Below, piece after piece: positions 45,208-55,210 of a DNA stretch of 64,000 nt (positions are counted from its first letter, which is position 1; each line of letters starts with the position of its first letter). The notes under the pieces were generated by a model. It saw only the letters and a program-made list of their open reading frames with translations. It was not told where the DNA came from and did no database searches. The DNA comes from Nitratireductor sp. (GTDB taxonomy: Bacteria; Pseudomonadota; Alphaproteobacteria; Rhizobiales; Rhizobiaceae). The translations under genes and the position numbers were made by a program. The stretch is from assembly GCA_020637805.1 (NCBI GenBank), contig JACKJU010000015.1, forward strand, positions 1 to 64,000, written 5' to 3'.

Positions 45208-45718
45208 GGCGATGCGCCGGACCTGCTTCATGGTGCAGATGGTCATGGTCATGGGCATCGCCATGATGATGTGCGGCGTGGGAGCCGCCATACGCCCCTC
45301 CTTCGGGGTCGAATACCGCTTCCACCTCGGTTACCTGCGCGCCCAGCCCTTCCAGCATCTCGCGGATCACGTGATCGCGGCGGATCAGCAGCCGGTCCGG
45401 CTCGATCTGTGCCGCCAGGTGACGATTGCCGATCTGCCAGGCCAGCGCGAGGAGGTGGCGACCATCCCGGCCGCGCACTTCATGAAGGCTCTCGGCCTTC
45501 GCACGCACCTCGATTACGGTGCCATCGGAAAGGAGCAATCCGTCGCCGTTACGCAAGAGGCGGGCTTCGGGAAGATCGAGCAGAAAGGATATCACCGACC
45601 CGCTCGCTGTCCGGTCTGAGGTCATCATCATCCGCCGGCGATGCCGCGCGGTTTCGTCAAGCGTGATGCTGGCAGCGGGTTCCGTGAAATCGCGTATGAC
45701 GGAGGAACAGGTAAGCAT
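45200..45718 (-). CDS. ureE: urease accessory nickel chaperone UreE
   Basis: A 172-residue nickel carrier. The N-terminal peptide-binding domain contains ARHRRRMMMTSDRTASG, the metal domain contains AWQIGNRHLAAQIE, and the tail (about 145-172) is His/Asp-rich with about eleven histidines for nickel storage. It overlaps ureF by eight bases. UreE and its neighbours show no truncation. Confidence 0.95.
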   Translation of the reverse strand: MLTCSSVIRDFTEPAASITLDETARHRRRMMMTSDRTASGSVISFLLDLPEARLLRNGDGLLLSDGTVIEVRAKAESLHEVRGRDGRHLLALAWQIGNRHLAAQIEPDRLLIRRDHVIREMLEGLGAQVTEVEAVFDPEGGAYGGSHAAHHHGDAHDHDHLHHEAGPAHRHD

Positions 45719-45726
45719 CGCCTATG

Positions 45727-46023
45727 TTACCGGACCTCGATCATGCCGTCTTCGATGATCTCGATCCGGCGCTCCAAGATGAACGGCGCTCCATTGTCCC
45801 GCCATTCCACCAGATGCGGCATTCCGAAATGCGCATCAAGTGCCGGACGGTCTTTCCAGCGTTCCACGAAAACCAGCGTATCGGGTTCGGAAAGGGACTG
45901 GTGGAGATCGTAGGAAATGCAACCCGGTTCGAGACGCGTGGCCGCGATACAGGGCATGGCATGCGCCCTGATATCTTCCAGCGAACCGGGTTTGATCTTC
46001 AAGGTGGCAATCAGGTGGATCAT
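45727..46023 (-). CDS. antibiotic biosynthesis monooxygenase (ABM) family protein
   Basis: A 98-residue ferredoxin-like protein of the ABM/YgiN type: IHLIATLKIKPGSLEDIRAH at the start and LVFVERWKDRPALDAHF in the middle. Members are small monooxygenases or quinone-modifying enzymes. It sits between ureC and ureE, eight bases before ureE, so it is probably co-transcribed. It does not belong to the known urease pathway, and its role here is unknown. Confidence 0.87.
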   Translation of the reverse strand: MIHLIATLKIKPGSLEDIRAHAMPCIAATRLEPGCISYDLHQSLSEPDTLVFVERWKDRPALDAHFGMPHLVEWRDNGAPFILERRIEIIEDGMIEVR

Positions 46024-46059
46024 CGAGATTTCCGTTCCAAAGTTGAATCGCGCAGGACC

Positions 46060-46215
46060 CTAGATCGTTTCACCTTCAGGTGGAAACGATTGCTTTCGGC
46101 AAAAACAAAATTCCTTCATGCATTGCGATTTCTCCAATTCCGTCAAAACCTGAATGCGCAGTCAGGTCCAGTCGTTTGCCAAGGTCCATCCGTGCAGAGC
46201 TGAAGGTGAACCGAC

Positions 46216-46219
<4 letters not shown>
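46060..46219. repeat. complete CTAG-ended inverted-repeat element (MITE-like)
   Basis: A 160-base element bounded by CTAGATCGTTTCACCTTC (46060-46077) and its near-perfect inverse GAAGGTGAACCGACCTAG (46202-46219), with 16 of 18 bases matching. It contains no ORF. Its left module matches copies at 24.0 and 57.8 kb and its right module matches one at 63.5 kb. The right end supplies the TAG stop codon of ureC. It lies inside the urease operon between ureC and the ABM gene. Confidence 0.85.
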
Positions 46220-47928
<1,709 letters not shown>

Positions 47929-47952
47929 GGCTGTATCTCTTTCGTCTTCGGA

Positions 47953-48285
47953 TCAATGGGGAAAGAATTTCGCACCGCGCCTCGAAAGGCGCTTCCGGTT
48001 TGCCGTTACCCGGCTCTCATAGGGCAGCATCACGCTTTGCATCATCGCCAAAGGATAGGCTCCGGACATCAGCGCACCGGTCAGCGCGCCTGCAGATTCG
48101 GCAAAGGCCTTCTGCTTCTCGCTCACCATCCGCGAGTTTTCACCCGGGGCCGTGTTCCACATCCCTGCCATGCCAAGAATGCGCATGGTCAAGACAGCCT
48201 GAACGTTGACGGCAAACATGGCCAGCCGTCCGGCTTCGGAGGCAAATTCAAACGGATTGCTGAAGATGAAGCGGGAAGGATTCAA
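47953..48285 (-). CDS. small helical protein between ureB and ureC, unknown function
   Basis: About 110 residues, mostly helical, with FEFASEAGRLAMFAVNVQAV, RILGMAGMW, SRMVSEKQKAFAES and a basic C-terminus, ESRVTANRKRLSRRG. It resembles phasin-like conserved hypotheticals often found in Rhizobiales urease clusters. The start is uncertain: TTG at 48283-48285 has AGGAG eight bases upstream, while an in-frame ATG (48330) lacks any ribosome-binding site. ureC follows 24 bases downstream. Confidence 0.7.
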   Translation of the reverse strand: MNPSRFIFSNPFEFASEAGRLAMFAVNVQAVLTMRILGMAGMWNTAPGENSRMVSEKQKAFAESAGALTGALMSGAYPLAMMQSVMLPYESRVTANRKRLSRRGAKFFPH

Positions 48286-48352
48286 TTCGTGCACTCCTGC
48301 CTGGCATGGTTCAGGCGGATGGCTCCGCATTGGCGATGATGAGAACGAACGG

Positions 48353-48658
48353 TCACAGGCTTCCCATCACTTTCTGGTTGAACCCGTAGACCGTGCGGCT
48401 GCCGGACAACGGCACCAGCGTCACGTCGCGCGACTGGCCAGGTTCGAAGCGGACGGCAGTGCCGGCCGCGATGTCGAGGCGATAGCCCCGCGCCGCGTCA
48501 CGATCGAAATCGAGACCCGGATTGGTTTCGTAGAAATGGTAGTGCGAACCTACCTGTACCGGCCTGTCCCCGGTATTGGTGACCTTCAGCGTGATGGTCT
48601 TCGCACCAGCATTCAGTTCGATTTCGCCTTCCGGCGTTATGATTTCACCTGGGATCAT
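48353..48658 (-). CDS. ureB: urease subunit beta
   Basis: A 101-residue structural subunit. It starts MIPGEIITPEGEIELNAG and contains VGSHYHFYETNPGLDFDR and the C-terminal GFNQKVMGSL, all canonical. Its ATG overlaps the stop of the DUF1272 gene by four bases. It is a separate gene from ureA, as in most proteobacteria. Confidence 0.98.
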   Translation of the reverse strand: MIPGEIITPEGEIELNAGAKTITLKVTNTGDRPVQVGSHYHFYETNPGLDFDRDAARGYRLDIAAGTAVRFEPGQSRDVTLVPLSGSRTVYGFNQKVMGSL

Positions 48659-48918
48659 GCGGCTTTCCCCCTGATTGAAACGCAATCGGCATTTGCGGAA
48701 ATCACCCGCCTGGTCGATGCAGGATTGCGTGCCAGCGCTGAAGCCGGACGGACGGGACGGCGCACCAGTTCCCCGTCACAGTTCGGACAGACGCCGTTCA
48801 GAACATTCGTCGCGCAATCCTCGCACCACGTGCACTCGAAAGTGCAGATGAATACATGCCTGGAATCGGGTGAAAGATCACGGTCGCAGCATTCGCAGTT
48901 CGGTCTCAGTTCAAGCAT
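48655..48918 (-). CDS. DUF1272 small zinc-binding protein
   Basis: An 87-residue protein with eight cysteines in the DUF1272 pattern: NCECCDRDL, CTFECTWCEDCA and GVCPNCDGELVRRP, consistent with a structural zinc site. The family often sits near metabolic genes and has no known reaction. It is 23 bases after ureA and overlaps ureB by four bases, so it belongs to the urease transcript. The C-terminal 30 residues are not part of the family core. Confidence 0.88.
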   Translation of the reverse strand: MLELRPNCECCDRDLSPDSRHVFICTFECTWCEDCATNVLNGVCPNCDGELVRRPVRPASALARNPASTRRVISANADCVSIRGKAA

Positions 48919-48941
48919 TCGACGCTCCTATCGGAAAGGGT

Positions 48942-49244
48942 TCACCTGATCGGCTCATGCACGGTAACAAGCTTGGTGCCGTCCGGGAACGTCGCCTCGA
49001 CCTGCACATCATGGATCATTTCGGCGACACCTTCCATCACCTGCGAACGCGTAATCACATGCGCCCCAGCTTCCATGAGGTCGGCAACGGACTTGCCGTC
49101 ACGCGCGCCCTCGACCACGAAATCCGTGATCAGTGCGATGGCTTCGGGATGGTTCAGTTTCACGCCACGCTCCAGCCTTCGGCGCGCAACCATGGCCGCC
49201 ATCGAGATCAGCAGCTTGTCCTTTTCGCGGGGGGTTAGCATCAT
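48942..49244 (-). CDS. ureA: urease subunit gamma
   Basis: A 100-residue structural subunit with the typical TPREKDKLLISMAAMVARRR start, LNHPEAIALITDFVVEGARDG and VEATFPDGTKLVTVHEPI. Complete. It follows ureD by 52 bases and leads into DUF1272 and ureB. Confidence 0.98.
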   Translation of the reverse strand: MMLTPREKDKLLISMAAMVARRRLERGVKLNHPEAIALITDFVVEGARDGKSVADLMEAGAHVITRSQVMEGVAEMIHDVQVEATFPDGTKLVTVHEPIR

Positions 49245-49296
49245 GGGCGGATCATCTCCTCATATGGCGTGGTATCTCGCGGGCCGTGGCCGGTGG

Positions 49297-50172
49297 TCAC
49301 AATGACCATGATTTGGGCAGGCCTGCCTCCCCATTGAGCAGGCCAATCAGGGGAACCAGCGCCTTTCTCAACAAGTATCCATCTTTCGCCACCAGTCTTG
49401 CAAGTAGCTTGCCAGTTCCGCTGTCATCGATACCTGGATTTTCACCGATACGGATGACTGAAACACCGCCGGACACCTCTTTGCAGGAAGCGATGATCTC
49501 TCGCGCTCCTTCCAGTTTGAACAGGCTCTTGCCGCCGATTGCAATAAGGGTGGCAACGGCACCTGCGCCGCCTGCCACTGCGGCTCTGCCAAGCGCCAGA
49601 CCCGCATCTCCCTCGAGATAGAGTTCCTCCGCATGAACCAGCGTGTCACCTGCCCGCACGCGCCAGCGGTCGCGCAGCAGGCCTTGCGTGAACTTTTCGC
49701 CATGTCCGTGGCGGCCAAAGACGATGGCTTCGCACAGCAGCAGTTCGCTGCCGGGTGCCATTTCAACGTCCAGCTTGCGCGTAAGCGCCGCGTGCTGAAA
49801 CAGGATGGTTTCCTGCGGCAGCCAGGCAACGCGCGAATCGCGTTCAAGTCGCAGGGAGATGGAAACATCCGCTGCACCGGAGGATGCCTTGTAGACTTTC
49901 TCGTTCGCCTGTGTGGTGATCGAGACATCGGTACCGGGACCGGCTGCGATCTCCCAGTTGAAGCGGTCGCCGCCGGTCATTCCGCCAGCGGTATTGATGA
50001 CAATCGCCTCAAGCGTGTCCGCACCGCGAACCTGCCTTGGAAACCTGAGCTTGGCAGCGCCGCTTTCATGCAGGATTTCGAGCGCGCTGCGGCTCCCCGT
50101 TTTCTTTACCGAAAATCGTCCCGTCCCCTCGGCACGCTGCATCCTGCGCGATGGCACTTCTCCAGTCGCCAT
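49297..50172 (-). CDS. ureD: urease accessory protein UreD
   Basis: Scaffold that binds the apo-urease core and carries nickel from UreG-UreF. About 291 residues, with RFPRQVRGADTLEAIVINTA, GGMTGGDRFNWEIAAGPGT and LPQETILFQHAAL as family landmarks. The start at 50170-50172 (MATGEVPSRR) or 50184 is plausible; the longer upstream extension overlaps gpgS in a different frame and is rejected. First gene of the urease cluster. Confidence 0.94.
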   Translation of the reverse strand: MATGEVPSRRMQRAEGTGRFSVKKTGSRSALEILHESGAAKLRFPRQVRGADTLEAIVINTAGGMTGGDRFNWEIAAGPGTDVSITTQANEKVYKASSGAADVSISLRLERDSRVAWLPQETILFQHAALTRKLDVEMAPGSELLLCEAIVFGRHGHGEKFTQGLLRDRWRVRAGDTLVHAEELYLEGDAGLALGRAAVAGGAGAVATLIAIGGKSLFKLEGAREIIASCKEVSGGVSVIRIGENPGIDDSGTGKLLARLVAKDGYLLRKALVPLIGLLNGEAGLPKSWSL

Positions 50173-50212
50173 TTCGCCACGCATCGTTTCGGACGCAGCG
50201 ACCTGCCCGCTG

Positions 50213-51424
50213 TCAGGCAAGATCGGCTTCCACGGCGTTGCGGATCTCGCGCATGGCATCGGGAAAAGCCGACTGGACCCGCGACCAGTTCGGAATGAAC
50301 GGCGTTTCCATCGGGTTTTCCAGGAAGGTGGTCCCCGCCTCCACGATGTTTGCGGCAAACAGCTCCACTGCCTTTTCCTCCTTGTGCCGGTCGAGCGTAA
50401 GCCCGTTCATCACCGCATCATTGTAGTACATTTCAATCAGGTCCAGAGCGATGCGGTAATAGGTGGCCTTGAGCGTGCGGAAATGCTCGTTGCTCAAAAC
50501 CTTGCCCTCGGTGGCGAGCTTGCGGAACAGCGCCTTGGCAATATCCGTCGACATGCGCGAAAGTCCGCGCGCCGCATCGTCTTCCGAAAGCGGCTGGTGC
50601 TTGTGATCGTAGCTGTCTGCGATGTCGACCTGGCAGACGGCATGCCGCCCCAGATTGCGCCATGCCTCCGACAGGGTGCCGATTTCCAGACCCCAGTCCG
50701 ATGGAATGCGCATGCCCGGAAGGATCGAGGTGCGCATGGCGAACTCCCCTGCCAGCGGGTAGCGGAAACCCTGAAGGTATTCCACGTAGTCGCTGTGGCC
50801 GAAGGTCTTCTGCAGGGCTTTGAGAAGCGGTGTCACGAGAAGCCGCGTCACCCTTCCATTCAGCTTGCCCTCCGCGATACGCGGATAGTAGCCCTTGCAG
50901 AACTGGTAGGAGAAATTCGGATTGACGACAGGGTAGACGAGACGCGCCAGCATCTCCTTCCTGTAGGTCGTGATGTCGCAATCATGCAGCGCCACGACAT
51001 CGCTATCCGCGCATGCCAGCGTGTAGCCGATGCAGTACCAGACATTGCGTCCCTTGCCCGGCTCTTCCGGTGCAAGATTGGCTTTCTTCAGCTTCTCGTG
51101 CACGGCGCGCAGGCGCGGACCGTCGTTCCACAGGATTGAGTGTTTCTGCGGCAGCCGCGAAAAATACTCTCTTGCATGCGCAAACTGTTTCTCGTCTGCC
51201 CGGTCCAGCCCGATGACGATGTGGTTGATGTAATCAACCTTCTCCAGTTCATCGAGGATTCCCGCCAGTGCAGGAGCTTCAAGCTCGGAATACAAGGAGG
51301 GAAGAATGAGTGTGATCTTGCGCTGGTGTGCGAAATTCGCCAGTTCGCGTTCCAGGTTCTCCGGAGAGTGGGTCTTCAGATTGTGCAGCGTTGCGACGCT
51401 GCCGTTCTGTTTGAAGTCCGCCAT
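50213..51424 (-). CDS. gpgS: glucosyl-3-phosphoglycerate synthase
   Basis: A GT81-family glycosyltransferase that moves glucose from a nucleotide donor to 3-phosphoglycerate, the first step to the compatible solute glucosylglycerate. In 403 residues: a Rossmann-like start with ITLILPSLYSELEAPALAGI, the DXD-type motif ALHDCDITTY, and the acceptor region YLQGFRYPLAGEFAMR...IPSDWGLEIG. GGAGGA precedes the ATG at 51424. It is the last of three co-oriented genes; the HAD phosphatase gene ends 27 bases upstream. Confidence 0.93.
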   Translation of the reverse strand: MADFKQNGSVATLHNLKTHSPENLERELANFAHQRKITLILPSLYSELEAPALAGILDELEKVDYINHIVIGLDRADEKQFAHAREYFSRLPQKHSILWNDGPRLRAVHEKLKKANLAPEEPGKGRNVWYCIGYTLACADSDVVALHDCDITTYRKEMLARLVYPVVNPNFSYQFCKGYYPRIAEGKLNGRVTRLLVTPLLKALQKTFGHSDYVEYLQGFRYPLAGEFAMRTSILPGMRIPSDWGLEIGTLSEAWRNLGRHAVCQVDIADSYDHKHQPLSEDDAARGLSRMSTDIAKALFRKLATEGKVLSNEHFRTLKATYYRIALDLIEMYYNDAVMNGLTLDRHKEEKAVELFAANIVEAGTTFLENPMETPFIPNWSRVQSAFPDAMREIRNAVEADLA

Positions 51425-51451
51425 CGAAATCCTCCGTGATACATTTCAATT

Positions 51452-52255
51452 TCAGTTGGCCAGTTTGTTAATGACCGAAAGCACTGCTGTGTTCCACCCC
51501 TTCGGCCCGGCGTCCACCGTTCGCTGGATTCTGCCGCCGGATTCTCCTGCCAGTTTTCCGATACCGCCATGTGACGGATTGGCGATGATGAAGCTGATAT
51601 CGGCAGCTTCGATCATGGCGATGTCGTTCGGCGCATCCCCCAACGCCACCGACTTGACGGTTGCATCGGCCAGCCTGGCCGCGTTCACGATTTCAAGCAT
51701 CCGGTCCGCCTTGCTTGCACCAAGCGACAGGGTCAGAAAACGTCCTCCCTGCTGGGCAACGACGCCCTTGCTTTGAAGCATGCCGCAGAATTCCCGCATT
51801 TCCGCAGCCGACCCGCTCCATGTGCCCGGCTCTGAGAACTGGCGCTTGCCCGCATTTGCGGCATCTTCAGGTTTCAGGCCGGTGCGGCGCGCAATTTCTT
51901 CGGTGCTCCAGTTCGAGAAACCGGAAAAGTGCTTTCGCAACCTCTCGGGAAGACCGCGAACAGCTTCCATTACCGCTGCGTGATCTTCTCCTTCCACGGC
52001 TGAAGCTCCGGCAGGAAGAATACCTGCACCGTTCTCGACGATTGCCGGGCAATGGGAAAAGCCGGTTGCGGTACGCAGCGGGTCAATCTCCGCTGCGGTC
52101 TTGGAGGAGGCCAGCACAAGACAATGCCCGCCTTTCGCGAGCGCCGAAAGCGCCGGCTGCGCGGGCGACCAATCATATGTTTCATGGTAGAGCAGCGTTC
52201 CGTCGAGATCGGAAAAGACGATCAGGCCGTTCGTGGCAGGCAATGAAATGCTCAC
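51452..52255 (-). CDS. HAD phosphatase, glucosyl/mannosyl-3-phosphoglycerate phosphatase family
   Basis: A 267-residue HAD enzyme predicted to dephosphorylate glucosyl-3-phosphoglycerate to glucosylglycerate. HAD motif I is IVFSDLDGTLLYH, motif II LASSKTAAEI and motif IV VALGDAPNDIAMIEAA, with the substrate loop TLSLGASKADRM. The start is probably GTG at 52253-52255, forming a GTGA overlap with the phosphorylase stop. This places the phosphatase between the synthase and phosphorylase genes. Confidence 0.9.
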   Translation of the reverse strand: MSISLPATNGLIVFSDLDGTLLYHETYDWSPAQPALSALAKGGHCLVLASSKTAAEIDPLRTATGFSHCPAIVENGAGILPAGASAVEGEDHAAVMEAVRGLPERLRKHFSGFSNWSTEEIARRTGLKPEDAANAGKRQFSEPGTWSGSAAEMREFCGMLQSKGVVAQQGGRFLTLSLGASKADRMLEIVNAARLADATVKSVALGDAPNDIAMIEAADISFIIANPSHGGIGKLAGESGGRIQRTVDAGPKGWNTAVLSVINKLAN

Positions 52256-54036
52256 CGGTTCGAAATCCAGCGAGTCTGGTAGGGCCTGAACGTTACCGGA
52301 TCTCCCGAGGGAGAAATCTCGTCGCCGGAAAGGATATCCCGCCACTTGTCGCCACCGATGAGGTTGAGCGAAAACGCCGCGATCTCACGCGGCTCCGGCG
52401 TCATGTTCGTGACCGCAAAAATGCTCTGGGAGCGATCTATGCTCTGGCGCCAGAAGCCGAAGAATTCCTCACCAAGATGCAGGGTAAACTGCGTTGCGTT
52501 GGGGTGGAACGCCGATTGTTTCGAGCGGATGCCGAGCATTGCCTTTATCGAGGCAAACACTTTGCCGGTATTGGTGGAGACGTCCTTCAGCCGCTCCAGA
52601 AGCGCCGGATAATCGAGCGGCTTGCGGTTGATCGCGCGGTTGTAACCGAGCTTCTCGACCCCTTCGAGATCGTTCGATGTCGCCAGAAGGGAATGGATGT
52701 AGAAGGCCGGAATGCCCTCCAGTCCCATCACGATGGCCTGACTGGCAAGAAACCGCTCCATCTGCATGTCATCCTCGCCGCCTGCGCAGGTGCCCTTGAA
52801 CGCATCGAACAGCGCGACATTGAGTTCATACGGTTTCTGGCTGCCATCAGCCATGCTGCGCATGGATACGAGTCCGCCAAATCCCTTGACCGCCTCGATG
52901 ACCTGATGCAGCTCTTCCTCGGGAACCAGTCCCTCGGCCGGGCGCAGTCCGATCCCGTCATGCGAGGCGGAGAAATTGAAATAGGCACAGCCCATCTGTG
53001 CCGGCGGCATGGCCATTTGCCAGGCATTCAGATAGCGCGACGTACCGTTGAGCAGCCCGTGCAGCAGCAGTGGCGGCAGCGAGAAATTGTAGACCAGGTG
53101 CGCTTCGTTTCGATTGCCGAAATAGGAGAGGTTTTCGGCGTTCGGCACATTCGTCTCGGTGATGATGACGAGCGGCTCCCGGTGGTAGTCGCACAGCAAC
53201 CGCATCAGCCTGACAATCTCGTGCGTCTGCCGCAGGTGGATGCAGCTTGTTCCGATCTCCTTCCACAGGAAGGCAACCGCATCCAGCCGGAAGGTGCGAA
53301 CGCCCTTCTCCACATGCATGCGCATGATATCGAGAAACTCCATCAGCACTTGCGGATTCGAGAAGTCGAAATCCACCTGGTCGTGGCTGAACGTGCACCA
53401 CACGAAGCGCTTGCCATTCGCCGTCTCGACCTCCCGCAGCAAAGGTGCAGTACGCGGCCGCACGACCATGGACAGATCGTCTTGCGGTGATGCCTCGAAA
53501 AAGAACCGGTCATAGGGCTCGTGACCCTGAATGTACGCGGAGAACATCTTCGACTGGCTGGAACAGTGGTTGAGGACCAGATCCGACATCAGCCGGAATT
53601 CGGAGCCGATACGCGAGATGTCCTCCCAGTTTCCGAGCGCGCTGTTCACTTCGCGGTAATCGGTGACGGCAAAACCGTCATCCGAAGTGAACGGGAAATA
53701 GGGAAGGATATGCAGGCCGGTAAAGACCTCCCGCAAATGCTCATGGGTGAAGTCGTGGAGAAGATCGAGCGGCTTGTGCTCGCCATCGACGATGGTGCTG
53801 CCATAGGTGATGACATAGTTGTCGCGTTCGCTCCACAGCGTGTTCGAGGGCGAGCGCCCGCGCCGCCTTGGCGCCGTATTGCCGAAAAACACCTGCGCGG
53901 CATGGGCCGCAAGGGCCGCAGAGTCCTCGCCGGGATAGACGGATGAAAGCAGTTGTTCGAGGCCTGATTTCAGGCGGGCCGGTATCATTTCTAAGTCACG
54001 CTCGGATCGCAGGGCTGCTTGAAAGTCTTTGTGCAT
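52252..54036 (-). CDS. GH13 sucrose-phosphorylase-like enzyme, predicted glucosylglycerate phosphorylase
   Basis: About 594 residues of the GH13 subfamily that includes sucrose phosphorylase and E. coli YcjM (glucosylglycerate phosphorylase). The catalytic aspartate is in TFRLDAVAFLWKE, the acid Glu in VIITETNVPNAEN, and the transition-state Asp in FSASHDGIGLRP. The glucosylglycerate neighbours make that substrate more likely than sucrose. The start is taken as the ATG at 54034-54036 (MHKDFQAAL); an ATG 16 codons later is possible. Confidence 0.85.
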   Translation of the reverse strand: MHKDFQAALRSERDLEMIPARLKSGLEQLLSSVYPGEDSAALAAHAAQVFFGNTAPRRRGRSPSNTLWSERDNYVITYGSTIVDGEHKPLDLLHDFTHEHLREVFTGLHILPYFPFTSDDGFAVTDYREVNSALGNWEDISRIGSEFRLMSDLVLNHCSSQSKMFSAYIQGHEPYDRFFFEASPQDDLSMVVRPRTAPLLREVETANGKRFVWCTFSHDQVDFDFSNPQVLMEFLDIMRMHVEKGVRTFRLDAVAFLWKEIGTSCIHLRQTHEIVRLMRLLCDYHREPLVIITETNVPNAENLSYFGNRNEAHLVYNFSLPPLLLHGLLNGTSRYLNAWQMAMPPAQMGCAYFNFSASHDGIGLRPAEGLVPEEELHQVIEAVKGFGGLVSMRSMADGSQKPYELNVALFDAFKGTCAGGEDDMQMERFLASQAIVMGLEGIPAFYIHSLLATSNDLEGVEKLGYNRAINRKPLDYPALLERLKDVSTNTGKVFASIKAMLGIRSKQSAFHPNATQFTLHLGEEFFGFWRQSIDRSQSIFAVTNMTPEPREIAAFSLNLIGGDKWRDILSGDEISPSGDPVTFRPYQTRWISNR

Positions 54037-54184
54037 TGCAGCATAAACGCAATTGTTTCCCGCTGGCAAGTCTGCGGCCGGGATCTTCCATTCGCACCCG
54101 CCCGTCGCGGCAAGTCAACGAAACGATCCGCTTGAAACCGGGCCGTGCCCGCGGGTAAGAGATCGCATCAACTTGGAGATCCCC

Positions 54185-54607
54185 ATGACGATGAAACCCG
54201 AAGACACGCTCGCGGCCTATTTTTCCGCCTTCAACGCTGGCGATACCGCAAGGATGGAGGCGCTCGTTACCGAAGACGTGGAGCACCGCGTCAACCAGGG
54301 CGGAACGCGCAGGGGGCGGGCAGCCTTTGCAGAATTCAATGCCCACATGACGAAATGCTACCGGGAAGAATTGACGGATATCGTCATTCTGACGGCACCA
54401 AGCAATGACCGTGCCGCCGCCGAATTCGTCGTGAACGGCACCTATCTGGAAACGGATGAGGGCCTTCCCGAGGCCAATGGCCAAACCTACCGTCTTCCGG
54501 CGGGCAGCTTTTTCGATCTGCGCGATGGCAGGATCGCCCGCATTTCCACCTACTACAATCTCACCGACTGGATGAAACAGGTCGGCGCAACCGGAGCAGG
54601 TGACTGA
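54185..54607 (+). CDS. SnoaL-like / ketosteroid-isomerase-related protein
   Basis: A 140-residue NTF2-fold protein with EDTLAAYFSAFNAGDTARME, VEHRVNQGGTRRGRAAF and GSFFDLRDGRIARISTYYN, matching the ketosteroid-isomerase-related family TIGR02096. The reaction is unknown. TTGGAG precedes the ATG. Three bases separate its stop from the following GNAT gene, which in turn overlaps a nitrilase gene, so these three form an operon divergent from the phosphorylase. Confidence 0.85.
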   Translation: MTMKPEDTLAAYFSAFNAGDTARMEALVTEDVEHRVNQGGTRRGRAAFAEFNAHMTKCYREELTDIVILTAPSNDRAAAEFVVNGTYLETDEGLPEANGQTYRLPAGSFFDLRDGRIARISTYYNLTDWMKQVGATGAGD

Positions 54608-54610
54608 CCA

Positions 54611-55210
54611 ATGGCGATCGAGGTCCGGCCACTCACCGGCAGCGAGATCGAACCGGCAATTCCGGCGCTTGCCGAACTGCGTGTCGCCGTGTTTGCCGAT
54701 TTTCCGTATCTCTACGACGGATCGCTCGATTACGAGGCGCGCTATCTGCGGACCTATGCAGAAAGCAAGGATGCGATTGTGGTAGCGGCAATCGATGACG
54801 GCAGGATAGTCGGCGCGGCAACCGGTTCGCCAATGGCGGATCATCACGGCGAATTCGCCGATGCGTTCCGGCACACTGCAATGGATCTTGAAGCCGTCTT
54901 CTACTGCGCAGAGTCCGTTCTTCTTCCGCAGTACAGGGGGCTTGGCATAGGCCATGCCTTCTTCGACCATCGCGAAGCGCACGCCAGACATCTCGGCCAT
55001 CGATGGTCGGCCTTCTGCGCGGTGATCAGGCCGGACGATCATCCGGCACGGCCCGCCAACTACCGTCCACTCGACGGGTTCTGGCGCAAACGCGGATATG
55101 AAATTCTGCCGGGTGCAATTGCCACCTTCCGCTGGAAGGACCATGGTGACCCTGACCAGACCGATCATCAACTGCAGTTCTGGCTTCGCAAACTGGAAGG
55201 CAAACCATGA
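54611..55210 (+). CDS. GNAT family N-acetyltransferase
   Basis: A 199-residue GNAT with ESVLLPQYRGLGIGHAFFDH as the acetyl-CoA-binding segment (about 98-117) and AVIRPDDHPARPANYRPLDG downstream. The central part ATGSPMADHHGEFADAFRH is characteristic of the group that accompanies nitrilase-fold hydrolases in alphaproteobacteria. Substrate unknown. Overlaps the next gene by four bases (ATGA). Confidence 0.87.
   Translation: MAIEVRPLTGSEIEPAIPALAELRVAVFADFPYLYDGSLDYEARYLRTYAESKDAIVVAAIDDGRIVGAATGSPMADHHGEFADAFRHTAMDLEAVFYCAESVLLPQYRGLGIGHAFFDHREAHARHLGHRWSAFCAVIRPDDHPARPANYRPLDGFWRKRGYEILPGAIATFRWKDHGDPDQTDHQLQFWLRKLEGKP

Noticed and set aside
51661..53490. A 609-codon open frame on the plus strand
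   Set aside because: It is antisense to the HAD phosphatase and phosphorylase genes; the minus-strand genes have complete catalytic motifs.
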